Shown here: positions 19,173-30,719 of the stretch, piece after piece
Layout: each line of letters opens with the position of its first letter
Numbering within the stretch: the stretch's first letter is position 1
NCBI GenBank assembly: GCA_021401465.1
Contig: JADDMT010000129.1
Location: forward strand, 1-64,000
From: Teratosphaeria epicoccoides
Taxonomy: Eukaryota > Ascomycota > Dothideomycetes > Mycosphaerellales > Teratosphaeriaceae
DNA length: 64,000 nt
Direction: 5' to 3'
The notes under the pieces: model-generated
Told to the model about the DNA's origin: nothing
Seen by the model: the letters and a program-made list of their open reading frames with translations, nothing else
Databases searched by the model: none
Made by a program: the position numbers and the translations under genes

Positions 19173-22100
19173 ATGTCTCGTCCTGGCCAGGCGCCAGTCT
19201 CGTTCAAGACTGTGCCGGGCCGCAACAAGACGCAGAAATGGCAGCAGGCCAAGAGCTACAATTACGATGGTGACGACTGGGGAGCTCTAGACGAGTTTGA
19301 CGAATACACCGGCTACGATGATCCGCCTCCGCCTCCGCACGCGTCTGCGTCTGCCACTCAGCAGCGATACGCGTCCGAGCCTCCCATCGAGCGCCACAGA
19401 CCGCACAGGCAGAACAGCTTCGACGCAGGCGTGGACACCGAACGAAGGCAGTTCAGTGGGCCTGCAGGCTTCGCGCAACATGAAAGGAGGGGCAGTCCGG
19501 CGCCCAGCAGCAGCAGTGGGAGCAGGCCGAGCCAAGATTATCTACGAGGGCCTGGCATAGAGCACGACCGGCGGCGCGAGAGGAATTTCACGAATCCGGA
19601 GCAAGTTCCGCCGCCACTGACCATGCGCGGAGCTCCAGCTTCAACTCCAGCTTCAGCTCCGGTCACGGGCCTGGCTGGTGACAGCCACGCCTTCCCGCCT
19701 AGAAAGAGCAGCATATCGTCACTTCAAGAAACTCCGCCTGTGGTCCCCGCTGCAGAGACGATGCCCACCGCCAAATCGCCGTCGACTGATAAGCCGCTGC
19801 CATTCATCAGGCCGAGCGACATCTACAAGCGGATAGAGGAAGAGAAAGAGAGGGAGAGGGGGCGAGCAAGCATGGACTTCAGTCGCCCGAGCATGGACAG
19901 TATACCCCGAGCGAAACCCTCACCGCAAGGCAGATCTGCCACAGACAGTCCAGCTTCTGGTGGAGTTGGCAGACGCCCGAGCATGGGGCCGGCGAGCGAG
20001 GAACAGGAGCCACTGGCCATACCGCTGCCCATGCTGCCTCCTTTGGAACTGTCACAAACCCGCGCGGAGGTGGCAGCTCAAGAGTCGCCGGAGATCGAAG
20101 GCCATGGGTCGCAGTTGCCAGAATACAAGCCGCTGTCTAGCTTGGAGTCATTGAGCTTCGGCGAACCGCAAGATGCGGCGAAGAAGGCCAGTCCAGTCCT
20201 GCCACAGGTCAGTCGGATCTCAGGCTTTGGCAGTGACTTTCTCCACGATTACACAGAAAGCTCGTCACGCACCGCCGAAGGATTTGATACACGACCCCGC
20301 GAGCAACATGTGCAAAGCACCATATCGCGGGTGATGAATGCGCCTGTCGTGAATCCGGATGCTCCCAGCACCACACAATTCGGCTCCACACAAGCAACTC
20401 CGGCCACTTCTGATCATCAAAGTGATCGCTCGATCGACGGACTCGCTGAAAACCAATCACCACCATCGGAGTTGCAGCACCACGGCAGTGACGCCAGTCA
20501 GGGTTTCAGGTCGGTCGTGAACACCGCCTTTGACCGCAAAGATGACAGCTCCGTGCCCACTACGCCTATTTCACGAGACAATTCGCAGGCCAGCTCGGGC
20601 CCGGCCGGTGTTGGTCGAAGCGATACCACATCGACAGCCGGTATCAGCCCAATCATGAGCCGAGTGCCCTCCGCAGCGACTGCTCAGCAACGGCAACAAG
20701 ACCGTGCTGCTCAAGTGCCTCCGATCGCAGAGGAGTCAACGCCGACACAATCTCGGTCAACCTCAGCCGCCTTTGGCACAATACTTCCAGGATCCGAGAT
20801 TGGTCATCACAATCGCGAGGGTAGCGGCAGCAGTATTGTGCAAGCGGGCTATCGTCGCAGCCTTCAACCACCGAGTCATGGCAGCTCACCCAGCCGAACA
20901 CCAGGGTATGAGACCGTCGAGTCTAGAAGGCTCAGCGAGCCTCTGTCGGCAGTCACTGTCAACGAAGCAGAGGCGCCCGATGTTGCAGACCAGGCTAATG
21001 AAGTCCCGGGCGCGCATCTGCAGCCAGGAGAGACGCCAGCACGTGACGGCAGTCAGTCCGCAGATCCCCAGGCTGGCACGCGCAGCCCTCCACCTGCTAC
21101 TGGACGTCGTAGGAGTGATACCGACTACTGTATGAGGGAGGCTGATATCGCGCGAGACGTCAATCCGTCGCCACACACGCCGTCATACTCGCCACCCATC
21201 GCGCAAGACGCTCAATACAGCCAACGCGAGTTTTTACGAAACCATGCCTCAGGGCCTTCAGGGCCTAGCTCGCCAATGGCCTTTGGACGACCCGTGTCAC
21301 CAAATATTGCTGCGGCAGGTCTTGGCATTGCACGCTCCACGACTCCAGGCAGTATGACCGGAGTCGGACCAGACAGTCCAGCCAAAGGCAGAGTCCGTGA
21401 GATTGCTGGCAACTACAACATCCTTGACGAAGCTTCGAGGCGTAATAGTAATGCATCCAGTAAGTCCAGTTGGAGCAATTTCGGTAGGAGCGAAGAGAAC
21501 CTGTCATTGAGGCGCAAAGGCACTGGTTTAAGTCAGATGGAGAGTGGCAACGGCGAGGAGGCGATGCAGAATGAAGACGAGATGTTCCGGCAATACGATC
21601 AGGGCTATGAGAGCAATATCGGTTCTCAACAAGCAGCGTCGGGCATTTCAAGGCCTAACGTCGAGAGCCAGCAGAGCTTTAGACCACATTTACCTGGCCA
21701 ATGGGTTAGCTATGCGCCCACACCTGTAAGCGAGGAACCGCCAAGGCAACATCAGACGGATGCTCTGCATGATGAAGCATTGACGCCACCGGCGTCCAAA
21801 GTGCCCGATGAAACTGTCGACTTGACACCCACTACCAAAAAGTCTGCACTGATGGCTGGCGACGTCATCCCAACTCCAGGCGAGGAGAAGCCGAACACAT
21901 TCGATCAGGTCAAGGACGCAGGCGCAGCTCTAGGCGAATCGTTGATGACCGCCGCTGGTCTCACGAGTCAAGCCCGAGACTTTGGCTCGACTGTACCTCT
22001 TGCGCCGGTCGAGCAGCCCGAAATGAGGTCAAAGTTGCCATCAGGCGCTATGTCAGGATACCTAAAGCCGCGATTCGCCAGACAGGAGAGCGAGGCGACC

Positions 22101-23618
22101 AGTGTTGTGACAAGCGTCGCGAGTTCTGTGCCGCCGACGCCACCTATCAAAGACCCGCCGAAATCTCTTGCCGACGGTGAAGGTGCAACGCCATTAAATA
22201 GTAATCTCGCCGGCCTTGAAGACGTGGAACCACCCATATCGGGCTACTTTTCTGGTGCTGATCTTTCACCTGGGACAGACCGCGAACGCGAGGAGCCTGG
22301 ACTACCACAGTCTGCGCGCCCACAGCTTAGCCATGGCCTTGGCACCGCTACTGACGCTGGCGACTTCGAGAGCGATCGTCTGCGAAAAGAGATCGTGCGC
22401 TCGCTCGACCCGATCCAGTCGGATGAAGTCAAGCGGAAAGCCGATGCTGAAGACACCGAAAGGACACAGGATGCACTCGAACCGCCGGACAGTGGTCGAA
22501 GGAGTGAGCATGGCATTGCGCCTGCTTCAGCTGCCGAGACTCAGAAAAAGCCGATGCTCCTTGATCAGCGATTTAGCTGGGAACAAGCGCCGATTCTTGC
22601 GAGGACGGACGGAACGTCACAGCATCAACACAAGCCGCAGCAGTCGTCGATGTTGGCACCAGGAGAGATCGCACCCGAAGCCCCGTACGAGAGACCAAGG
22701 AGCAGAGGTCTGCACATCATGAATGCCGACTCTGACAAGGACGAGTCGCCCGTCGAAGAGGAAAATGCCGTTCTGGCACAGCAGGATCCGCTCGAGAATA
22801 GTGCTCCTTTACCTGATGCCGTCAGCCCTGCCAGCCCGAGCCAGGAAAATCCGCGCGAAAGTATCTCAAGCAGTGCTGCAGGAGACGGCATGCAGCATGT
22901 TGAACCAAGTGCCGTGGTCGTCGATACAGAAAAATCCCCAGACCTAGAAGGTGTAAAACTTCCGTCCTACTACCAGAGCGACGCGGCCAGGTCGACCATG
23001 ATTCCTCGAAGCCCGCCGCTGCCACAGTCACCTACGCCTGAGCCACTGAGCAATGAGAATGCATCGCCTCAGCGAGAAACAAGCACGTCATCGATGACTG
23101 CACCCAACAGGGAATCTAGCGCGCGAATCCCACCTTTTCGGGAAATCCTCAGCATCAAAGACACGGGTGACAGGATCAAGACCTACAACGACACGCGCCA
23201 GACTTTTTCAAGCATGGACACGGGACTCAGCGCCTGGCTCTCAAGCATGCTTGAGAAACATTCGGAACACGCTGACCTAACCACGCGATTCACCTGCCCA
23301 TCTCCAGCGGGTGGCGGCCGTCTGGTTCACAGGCATTCTCCTAGTATCATGAAAATGGGCAATTCACTCGGCGGTGGCAGCGATCGCAAAGGCTCACTTG
23401 CTGGTGCTAGTGGCGTCGGGGAGTCTCCCAGTCGAGAGGGAGGCCTCGACATGGAGAAGATGGGTCAGCGCGGCAAAGATCTTATGAACAGGGCCGGCTT
23501 GCTTGGTGGCAAGGCAGGCAAGGGCATGATGGCGGGTGGGAAAGGCCTGTTTGCCAAGAGCAAGTCGAGATTTGGGACGCTGAAGGGGAGGGATGCTGGA
23601 GGAGGCGATAAGGTATGA
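19173..23618 (+). CDS. Giant Ser/Pro-rich disordered protein with a conserved C-terminal segment
   Basis: One uninterrupted frame of 1,481 residues; the ATG at 19173 begins MSRPGQAPVSFKTVPGRNKTQKWQQAKSYNYDGDDWG. Almost all of it is low complexity: Ser, Pro, Glu and Gln rich, with many SP/TP sites and short PxxP-like runs, as in cell-cortex or actin-patch scaffold proteins. Near residues 1318-1375 is a more ordered stretch (IPPFREILSIKD, then RIKTYNDTRQTFSSMDTGLSAWL). The extreme C-terminus is Gly/Lys rich (GGKAGKGMMAGGKG). The arrangement resembles a filamentous-ascomycete 'serine/proline-rich' family, but I cannot name it with confidence. No signal peptide or membrane segment. It is followed at 315 bp by a second giant disordered gene on the same strand. 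Confidence 0.85.
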   Translation: MSRPGQAPVSFKTVPGRNKTQKWQQAKSYNYDGDDWGALDEFDEYTGYDDPPPPPHASASATQQRYASEPPIERHRPHRQNSFDAGVDTERRQFSGPAGFAQHERRGSPAPSSSSGSRPSQDYLRGPGIEHDRRRERNFTNPEQVPPPLTMRGAPASTPASAPVTGLAGDSHAFPPRKSSISSLQETPPVVPAAETMPTAKSPSTDKPLPFIRPSDIYKRIEEEKERERGRASMDFSRPSMDSIPRAKPSPQGRSATDSPASGGVGRRPSMGPASEEQEPLAIPLPMLPPLELSQTRAEVAAQESPEIEGHGSQLPEYKPLSSLESLSFGEPQDAAKKASPVLPQVSRISGFGSDFLHDYTESSSRTAEGFDTRPREQHVQSTISRVMNAPVVNPDAPSTTQFGSTQATPATSDHQSDRSIDGLAENQSPPSELQHHGSDASQGFRSVVNTAFDRKDDSSVPTTPISRDNSQASSGPAGVGRSDTTSTAGISPIMSRVPSAATAQQRQQDRAAQVPPIAEESTPTQSRSTSAAFGTILPGSEIGHHNREGSGSSIVQAGYRRSLQPPSHGSSPSRTPGYETVESRRLSEPLSAVTVNEAEAPDVADQANEVPGAHLQPGETPARDGSQSADPQAGTRSPPPATGRRRSDTDYCMREADIARDVNPSPHTPSYSPPIAQDAQYSQREFLRNHASGPSGPSSPMAFGRPVSPNIAAAGLGIARSTTPGSMTGVGPDSPAKGRVREIAGNYNILDEASRRNSNASSKSSWSNFGRSEENLSLRRKGTGLSQMESGNGEEAMQNEDEMFRQYDQGYESNIGSQQAASGISRPNVESQQSFRPHLPGQWVSYAPTPVSEEPPRQHQTDALHDEALTPPASKVPDETVDLTPTTKKSALMAGDVIPTPGEEKPNTFDQVKDAGAALGESLMTAAGLTSQARDFGSTVPLAPVEQPEMRSKLPSGAMSGYLKPRFARQESEATSVVTSVASSVPPTPPIKDPPKSLADGEGATPLNSNLAGLEDVEPPISGYFSGADLSPGTDREREEPGLPQSARPQLSHGLGTATDAGDFESDRLRKEIVRSLDPIQSDEVKRKADAEDTERTQDALEPPDSGRRSEHGIAPASAAETQKKPMLLDQRFSWEQAPILARTDGTSQHQHKPQQSSMLAPGEIAPEAPYERPRSRGLHIMNADSDKDESPVEEENAVLAQQDPLENSAPLPDAVSPASPSQENPRESISSSAAGDGMQHVEPSAVVVDTEKSPDLEGVKLPSYYQSDAARSTMIPRSPPLPQSPTPEPLSNENASPQRETSTSSMTAPNRESSARIPPFREILSIKDTGDRIKTYNDTRQTFSSMDTGLSAWLSSMLEKHSEHADLTTRFTCPSPAGGGRLVHRHSPSIMKMGNSLGGGSDRKGSLAGASGVGESPSREGGLDMEKMGQRGKDLMNRAGLLGGKAGKGMMAGGKGLFAKSKSRFGTLKGRDAGGGDKV

Positions 23619-23932
23619 GATCATCCATTTTCTTCCTGCTTAATACTTCTCGCGCTCCGACGTGGAAGGGCCTTCGCTGAACTTGGTGGTTTGGCAGGCC
23701 TGAATAGTGACGAGGAGATGACCTGGTTGAGAAAGCATGTCAGAAAAAGTTTGCTTCTGCGAGTTTAGACGCTTGGCGTGCTTGACTTAGGTCGCGTTGA
23801 GATGATACCCACTTGGCGCGATTTTGAGGTGTTATGGCTTCTGTTACGATATTGATTTTGCATGTCCACTTCCTCACACGCTCCGGTGGCGAATACCCTA
23901 GCACCCTCTACTAGCACCTTTGTCTTTTCAAT
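23619..23932. other. Spacer between two giant disordered genes
   Basis: 314 bp without an ORF. It must carry the 3' end of the upstream gene and the promoter of the downstream one. Confidence 0.5.
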
Positions 23933-26900
23933 ATGGTGCACAAGCTCATGTAAGTCATTCTCTTTAGGCTCTCCCCTACTCTCCACCATCGTCCTTTCGT
24001 GCTGCTGCTACGTCATCTCAACCACTGTCACCCTCACACCAACCAAGCGCTGCTACTGCATTCCCGCCTGCTGCTGAGCCTCCGGCATCTCGGGAGGAAA
24101 GCTACACCCCCCCGTCCTTGGTGCAAGAGAATGTCACCAATACGCCCGTACGACCATTGTCGCCAGGCACGCGCGCTGCCCGTGTGGGAATACAAACTCT
24201 TGCTTCTGCCGTCTCGGACGGCGGCAGCGGCGGTGGCGTTGAACACCGTCACGGCTTTTCGCAGGCTTTTGAGCGACTCCGTGAACGAAGCCGGAGCAAG
24301 CATGGTCGATCTCGATCGTCGAGGCCGCAGAGTCTGGTGCTTGATGCCGGCAGTGAGGACCGAAGCTCGCCGACGGCAAATATCGCACGTGTGGCCACTG
24401 AACTGTCACTGTCCAATTTGAGGAGGATAGAGTCATGCAATCATCCTAATGCCGAGTTCGTTCATTCGCGGGCTACGGAAAGCAGGTTTAGTGGAGTCGG
24501 GGATCTTGGCAACAAACGAGAAGAAGGTGAAGAAGCGGAGAGGTTGGGCGTCCTGCCCAGTCCTGCTGCTGAAGAATATGCCGAATTCATTATGATTGGT
24601 GATGTGAAAGCAGCACGTGGACATCGAGAGGTATCGAAGCCCACAACTACTGTCGATGAAAATGTCGCGCCTGTGCAGCCGCTTTTCATCAGAAAGCTGC
24701 GAAGAGACGGCAAAGATTCAGGTGGGCAGTTAAACGACACCAGTGAGTCGGAACGCTCATCCTCAGCACCTGCGCGACCTCTCCATGAACGCAAGAATAG
24801 CGCACTGGCTGGTCTTCCAAGTCAGCAGCACTTCAGACAGTTCAGCAGCCCTGTGGATCCTGGTGTGTTGCCATTCATCTTGCCATCAGAGAATGAAGGG
24901 CGCATCACCACGCAACTCGCTTCGAAGGCAGCCTCTTTGCCATTCATTGCCAAGCACGCCGTTGAGGAGGAGGACGATCTATACTGTAGCACGCCTATGG
25001 CTGCAAAGGCACTCAACGTTCCTTGGGAGCGTAAGACAGAAAGGCCGTCGCTGGACATGAACGCCAGGTCTGAGCAGCTCGCAGAGCAGCAAACGAGCGC
25101 TGGCGCTGAGGCGTCACTGCGGGCGTCGTACGCACCAAGTTTCGTCACTGCGCCTGCTAATGCCAGCCGAGCCGAATCGCGCCTCGGCACCAGCGGGAAT
25201 GAGGCAGACAGGATGAGTGCTATTTCTGCCGAGGACCGTTCGGACAATGTCGCTCATGACAAAGCTCTGGACTTTGGATCAGCAGACTCGCGTCGCTCGT
25301 CCGTCTCTAGCATCGGCAGTCCAGACACAACCGTAGGCAAGCGGGCTAGCATGATCGTTTCAAAGCGACAGGAGAATGCTGCGAGGGAAAGAAGACTCGA
25401 CGAGCACCCCATAATCGGTTCTGTTGCACATAGAGGAATTGCGCAGGCCGCTTTTGCTGGCAAACCAAGCATCGTGCAGCTGATCATGCAGCCACCTGTT
25501 CAGCGTCCTACAACTGCGCCCACAGTCGAACAGCAGCGGTTCATGAACCGTTCGTATCGGAGTCACAAAGTTGTCCCGCCGGGTGAGCGACCGATGTCTT
25601 TCGTGCCTGCTGGTCCGAATGCCCCTCAAGATCAGGACACACTTGGTACGGTCGACGAGAGTAGAGCCACTAAATCAACGGAAGACGTGGATCAGGTCAT
25701 ACCGGAGCCCGACTCTGGAGGTGCAGGTACCATCATACCAGTAGACGTCTCAGCCCTGGCTGGTCCTCCTGTGGGTGCCCCGCCGTTTATGCAACACCCG
25801 CTTTTCAGGAACAGCGTGGCAAATGTGCAACTCACCGAGCACGAGAAGCTGCGAATGTCTCCGGCGGGCATGTCGACACAAGCAACGCACGGTCACGCCC
25901 GTCACAAAAGCGAACCGACCGAAAAGCGAAGATCGAAGAGATTCTCCGGGTTCTTCAGCAAAAAGCAAGAAGAGACCAAGGAGAACGCGCCCTATACCAC
26001 CCTACCCAACCCGAGTGCTCTCAATGATCCATTCGGCGTGAACGACCATGGCTTAGAGGATATGACACCTCGCTCCGAGGTGCCACCCGAAATACCTGAG
26101 AACGAGACCAAGAAGGCGAAGCGTATGTCAGGAATCTGGGACTCAATCAGGCCTTCCCCGGCCGTTTCAAAAACCAATGTGAGTAGTCAGAGCTCCGTCA
26201 GCAGAGTTGTCGCAATCCGGGAGGGGCAGCCATCGACGAGTAGCGATGCACTAGAGAGCCCGGTGACTTCACCGGCAAAATCGAGGGTTCTGCTTAGGAA
26301 GCCTCAGCGATCTGCGTCTTCCGCGACACCCTCCACGGAGGCGAAACAAGGCAAGCAGCGCTTTCCAATGCTCGGACGGATCTTTGGTAGATCAAAGACG
26401 CAAGGTCGTAGTATGCCTAAGCCGAACAAGTTGATCAAGCTGCAGCAGCCCCACGCATCAGGCCGAGAGGGTACGTTTCAACGAGACAAGCTGGATGCAG
26501 ACAACACTGCCGGCCGTCAGAATCGAGACCATGCGGACTATGAGGCTACGCGAAAGCAGCAAAGCTTAGACATACGAATACACCAGGATGACAGTCCTGT
26601 TGCCGATTTGGCTTTTGATCAACCCCCAGCGGATCTGGATGATAGAGGTGTACCTGTCTTGCCGAAAGCGAATAAGCAAATGCCACCGGCAGAAACAGTT
26701 GAATCGCCGCCCGAGGGCTGGTACGCACCAGGACGGGATCATGACGAGCATAAAGTGTGGTCCATCTCGTCGATTTCGACACCGCTATCCATAGGGAAAG
26801 ACAGTGACCTGCGACGGCCGTCGGTGACCACAAGTACAGGGTCATCACCACCTCGGCTCTCCCCGACAGGGCAGCAGCCGCAACGGGACTCGAGCGTGGG

Positions 26901-28230
26901 TCCACAGCGGCAAGAGCGACCAGCACATTTCCGGAGACTCCACAGCGAAGGTTTCAGGCGTGCACTGCAGCAGGCCCGGATACCAGAGGCTTTCAGGCCT
27001 GTGGAGGCATCGTATGGGATACAGGCCAAACCGATTGGGCCACCCTCGCAGTATCAGCCGCCTTTCGTCTATCAGCCGCCCAACGCACGCATTTCAGGGT
27101 CTCAACAGCAACCGACTTCACTGTTTACGCAGCCAAGTCTACCAACGAGGCAACCATACTGGGGTCAAGCGCCGCCGCAGTCTTTCGCTTCGCAGTCCAG
27201 CCAACTACCGTGGGATGAGCTGAGGGAGCGGCAGTATTCTGATGTTTCGGCTGTGTCTGCAGCGAGTCAGCCGGGTCCCCAGTTTGACGCTGGACCAGAG
27301 CGGATGACAGGACGTGATCAAGGCATTCGATATGCTCCTAAATCGCCGGCGCAATCACGTCAGGCCTCCGAAACCGCTTTGCAACCGCAGCTTCCGCAGC
27401 CACAGACGCAACAGTCGCGCACGGGCTCGGTGGGCGAAGAGGTTGCGCGTAGCCCTGCGAAAGCGTATGCGGACCAACAGACGCCCTATGCGTTCTCGTT
27501 GCGGGGCGATGCCTTTCCACCTCGTCCGCGAGAAGAATCGTGGAGAAACCCACCAGGCAGCGCGCGTCATGGTGCTTTGGATCCTCGTCACAACGAAGCT
27601 CGCCACTACACTCTACAACCAGGTCTGCAAACAGAACAAGATCCAAACTATCTTATCGGGCCGGCAGAACAACAGAGCTTCTACCCGTCCGTCTCCGCGT
27701 CTCTGCTACAGCAGCCATACACGATGGCTACAGACAACCCGCTGGGCCAGAGCCGCATCCAGATGCAGCACAGACCAGACACTGAGGGACGGCCATACCC
27801 GTCGCGGCTCTACACACCTCCGACAGTTGTGCATTACCAGCAAACATATCAGACAGATGCGTCACAACCTTTACAGCGAGAGCAAACGGGGCGCTACTGT
27901 GCTGCACCGAGAGAGGACTCCTACGGACATTACCAACAGATACACCAAGCATCATACGGTCTCCCTCCACCAGCAGCTCCACCTCGGCAACACTCCTGGT
28001 CCCCCCCGCACACTCGAGCACCAGACTCGCATCGTCCGCCTCCGCGGCACATGGGTGATCGGTACTATGGACCAGTGGCGCCCGAGAGCAGGGCATTGAC
28101 ATACCAGCGCACGCCGTCCGGGTATAGTGGGAGGAGGCACGATGCAGCGGTCAGTGAGCAGGAGGTTGATGCGATCATGAGAGGCGTCAGTTATCCAGGG
28201 CAAGAATGGGCGCCGAGGGTCTATGAGTAA
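23933..28230 (+). CDS. Second giant disordered Ser/Pro/Gln-rich protein
   Basis: The long frame is open well upstream of its first in-frame alternative start (a GTG at 24118), reading AATAFPPAAEPPASREESYTP, so a 5' exon must be joined. The best model is exon 1 at 23933-23949 (MVHKL plus two bases), a 98-bp intron 23950-24047 (GTAAGT...CAAG), and exon 2 from 24048 to 28230, giving about 1,399 residues. Content: disordered, Ser/Pro rich in the N-terminal two thirds with short basic patches (EKRRSKRFSGFFSKKQ, FGRSKTQGRS), and Gln/Pro/Tyr rich in the last third. No domain is recognised. The acceptor choice is the weak point; the main frame is not in doubt. Confidence 0.75.
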
Positions 28231-29540
28231 ACGGATTTTGATTTTGAGCGCGCGCTTGGAGAATGTGTACACATGCAAGCGCATGAGTGAAGCGACTTAC
28301 CGACAGATTGATGCTTGATTACATATGCGACATCTAACGACGGTGTCTGATCCAATCGCATTCGAACCAGCGAAGCAATATGGTTGTTATTAGACCCGTC
28401 AAAAGAGTGGGGTATCCTTGTTTGGTCAATCATTGAACCCTACTAGTAGAAATAGCAGTCATTACAGATAGAATTCTGCGTGCGATTGGATTGGTGCAAG
28501 AAGTCATTCACCGCATGAGCATTATTGTCGTTGTAACTTGCCGGGTCTGTCTGCATCGGTCGTCAGGACGCATGGCTTGGGCCGCTCGTGCCATACAGCT
28601 CACCGCGAGTACCTAAAGTGACAAAGAGAGCAAAGGAAGCCCTCGAGCAATGCGCACTTAATTGCAAGCGCAAAGGCTCCGCTTGCTAAGTCCTTGATCT
28701 CTGCCAAACTGCCGAGTAGCAAATACTCTGATCAACTAGCTGATGCGAGTAGACTTTTGGACACTTTCCGGTCAGGTCGGGAGGGGGATTGGGGCTCAAC
28801 GATCACAAATGGCCTGTCTCGAGGAGAGCGAAGCCGTATATAAACCGCACGCGATGGTCTTTGTTTACACTGCGGTTCTTGCACCGCCGAGCTCTTCGAG
28901 GATCAAGGATGTCGTGGCATGGCTTGGGGTCCTGTACAGAATGAATGCATGGACAAGAAGTCCTGCGATCCCAACACGATGACGGGCTTTGAACCTGGGC
29001 AAACCTGAAATACGAAGAGGGTTTTCGCAATTTCAAGGCTGAACATCGCGAGGATCGTTCTGTGCAGAGCTTGGGATTGAAGTATTGATCAGGCCAAGAC
29101 TTGAGTGGCGCTACATATCCGAGCCAGTCGGTCAAGCATGTGATCCAACACGGGAGAACAGTGAGCTGAATCCAGTGCAAAATTGATCCTAGTGAGCCCA
29201 CCGCACAGATAGCTGACTGCTGAGTCAAGCTCTGATAGCTGCTTCAATCATTGGACTGGGGCGGCGGACATGCCTCCTGGTGGAGGTACTGTGTGGGTTC
29301 CTACCCTCCACCTGGCTGACATGGTTGATTTCAGAGTTCGCAATGAGCTGGTAGAGGATTATAGTACAGTTGAGAAGTCCTCTGGCTTTCTGGTTACAGC
29401 ATCTCTAGGCCAGCCCATGTACCTCGTTGACCGACCCAGAATGCCGTTTGAGCGGAGAGATACCGTGTCATCCACAGCTTCCATGCAAGTACGCACAATT
29501 CCGTTCGTCCCAACACGACATACTACATGCGGCGCTTCAT
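28231..29540. other. Convergent intergenic region, 1.3 kb
   Basis: It lies between the 3' ends of the giant gene (rightward) and RIM2 (leftward). Short ORFs on both strands have no protein-like composition. A TATATAAA-like element is near 28837-28845 without a supported gene. A near-copy of the TTGACTGCTGA word (CTGACTGCTGA) is at 29213-29223. Confidence 0.5.
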
Positions 29541-30719
29541 CTACACGCCACTGCTCTCACCCAGACCTCTCAGCACGCCTTCATACACGCCGAACATAAT
29601 CGCGGCAGATGGAACCACGCGCAGCATGTGCGGCACCAGCCCGCCGTACAGACTGGCCATGCCTTCCTCCCGGAAGATGGTGACGAAGCAATTGAGCAGT
29701 CCCTTATATTTCACATTGCCCGCGGCATCCACCGGCGCCTGCCGCAACCGCGTACGGACGACTTCGTGCGGATATGTCATGAGGGCGGCAAAGAACTTGG
29801 CCCCAGCTGCCGCAGTGAACTGGCCCGAGGTCTCGAGCACTCGGTCATACAATGTGGCTTCGCGACCACTCGCCAGGCGTTCTGACGCGCGTTTGGTGAG
29901 GGCATGTTTGGCTTGCTCGTATAGCACCCACTGCAGCGTCGACTCTGTGACGCCGAGATATGACGCGGAAAGACCGCGGTAGAGGCCTTTGATGCCCTCG
30001 GTCCGGACGGTCTGCCGTACGCAATTCCAGGCATTTGCATACTGGCGCCCTTTGCCTTGAAGTCCCGCATTCTGCTTATCCAGCTGTAGTCGAGTCTTGA
30101 CAAGCCAGATGGGATTCGTTGCGGTCCCAGTGATGATGCCTGCTGTTGCAGCGGACAGGAGATGCACACCGGCTGACTCCTTGCCGTCGAAGAATAGAGA
30201 GCTGTATACGCGCTTTCCATTCCCATATGCCCAGAAGTTGATGGCGCGCGCGGGCACGACACCCACAAGATTGGGTCCGAGACCCTTGAAAAGCGCGCTC
30301 CATCCCTCCACCTTCGGGATTTGTGCCAGTATCTGTCCTGTTTCGCTGATATGTAGCCGGCTGGCCCTCAAGAACGGCAACTGCGATGGCGGCGGTATCC
30401 CTTTCGCTGCTCTGGTTGCCGCGAGTTGTTCTTGGTAGAAGGTTGATTGCAGTCTCGTCTTCAATACATCGAGCGGAGATGTGAGTGTCGCCGCAGCCAT
30501 GCCTCCCAGCCCGCCGGCGACGAAATGTGCCCACGGTCGCCTCCCCCTGAGTGCGTCTCTGCTGCCCTGCTGCTGGTGAGCAGGGCTGGGTGTCATCTCG
30601 CCAACATCTTGCGCTCTTTGCGGGTCGATCTGACCCAGTTCGCGATCTTGTGTGAAAGGTGCTGTGGGGATATGACGGTGCTCTGCGCCAGCGGTGATGG
30701 TTGAACTGTTCGCGACCAT
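29541..30719 (-). CDS. RIM2: Mitochondrial pyrimidine nucleotide carrier (SLC25A33/36-like)
   Basis: A 392-residue mitochondrial carrier family protein of the inner membrane. Three repeats each carry the Px[D/E]xx[K/R] signature: SPLDVLKTRLQ, NPIWLVKTRLQ and YPHEVVRTRLR. The long loop after the first repeat (QSTFYQEQLA...), the WAHFVAGGLGGMAAA start of repeat 1 and the unusual W in PIWLVK match Rim2, which exchanges pyrimidine nucleotides needed for mitochondrial DNA and RNA synthesis. The N-terminal 60 residues are hydrophilic. Single exon, ATG at 30719. It is divergent from CIA30 (starts 324 bp apart), with a 24-bp tandem repeat in its leader or promoter. Confidence 0.92.
   Translation of the reverse strand: MVANSSTITAGAEHRHIPTAPFTQDRELGQIDPQRAQDVGEMTPSPAHQQQGSRDALRGRRPWAHFVAGGLGGMAAATLTSPLDVLKTRLQSTFYQEQLAATRAAKGIPPPSQLPFLRASRLHISETGQILAQIPKVEGWSALFKGLGPNLVGVVPARAINFWAYGNGKRVYSSLFFDGKESAGVHLLSAATAGIITGTATNPIWLVKTRLQLDKQNAGLQGKGRQYANAWNCVRQTVRTEGIKGLYRGLSASYLGVTESTLQWVLYEQAKHALTKRASERLASGREATLYDRVLETSGQFTAAAGAKFFAALMTYPHEVVRTRLRQAPVDAAGNVKYKGLLNCFVTIFREEGMASLYGGLVPHMLRVVPSAAIMFGVYEGVLRGLGESSGV

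Noticed and set aside
28803..29228. 141-residue minus-strand ORF in the convergent spacer
   Set aside because: Trp/Cys/Arg-rich chance composition, no motif and no supported partner exon.
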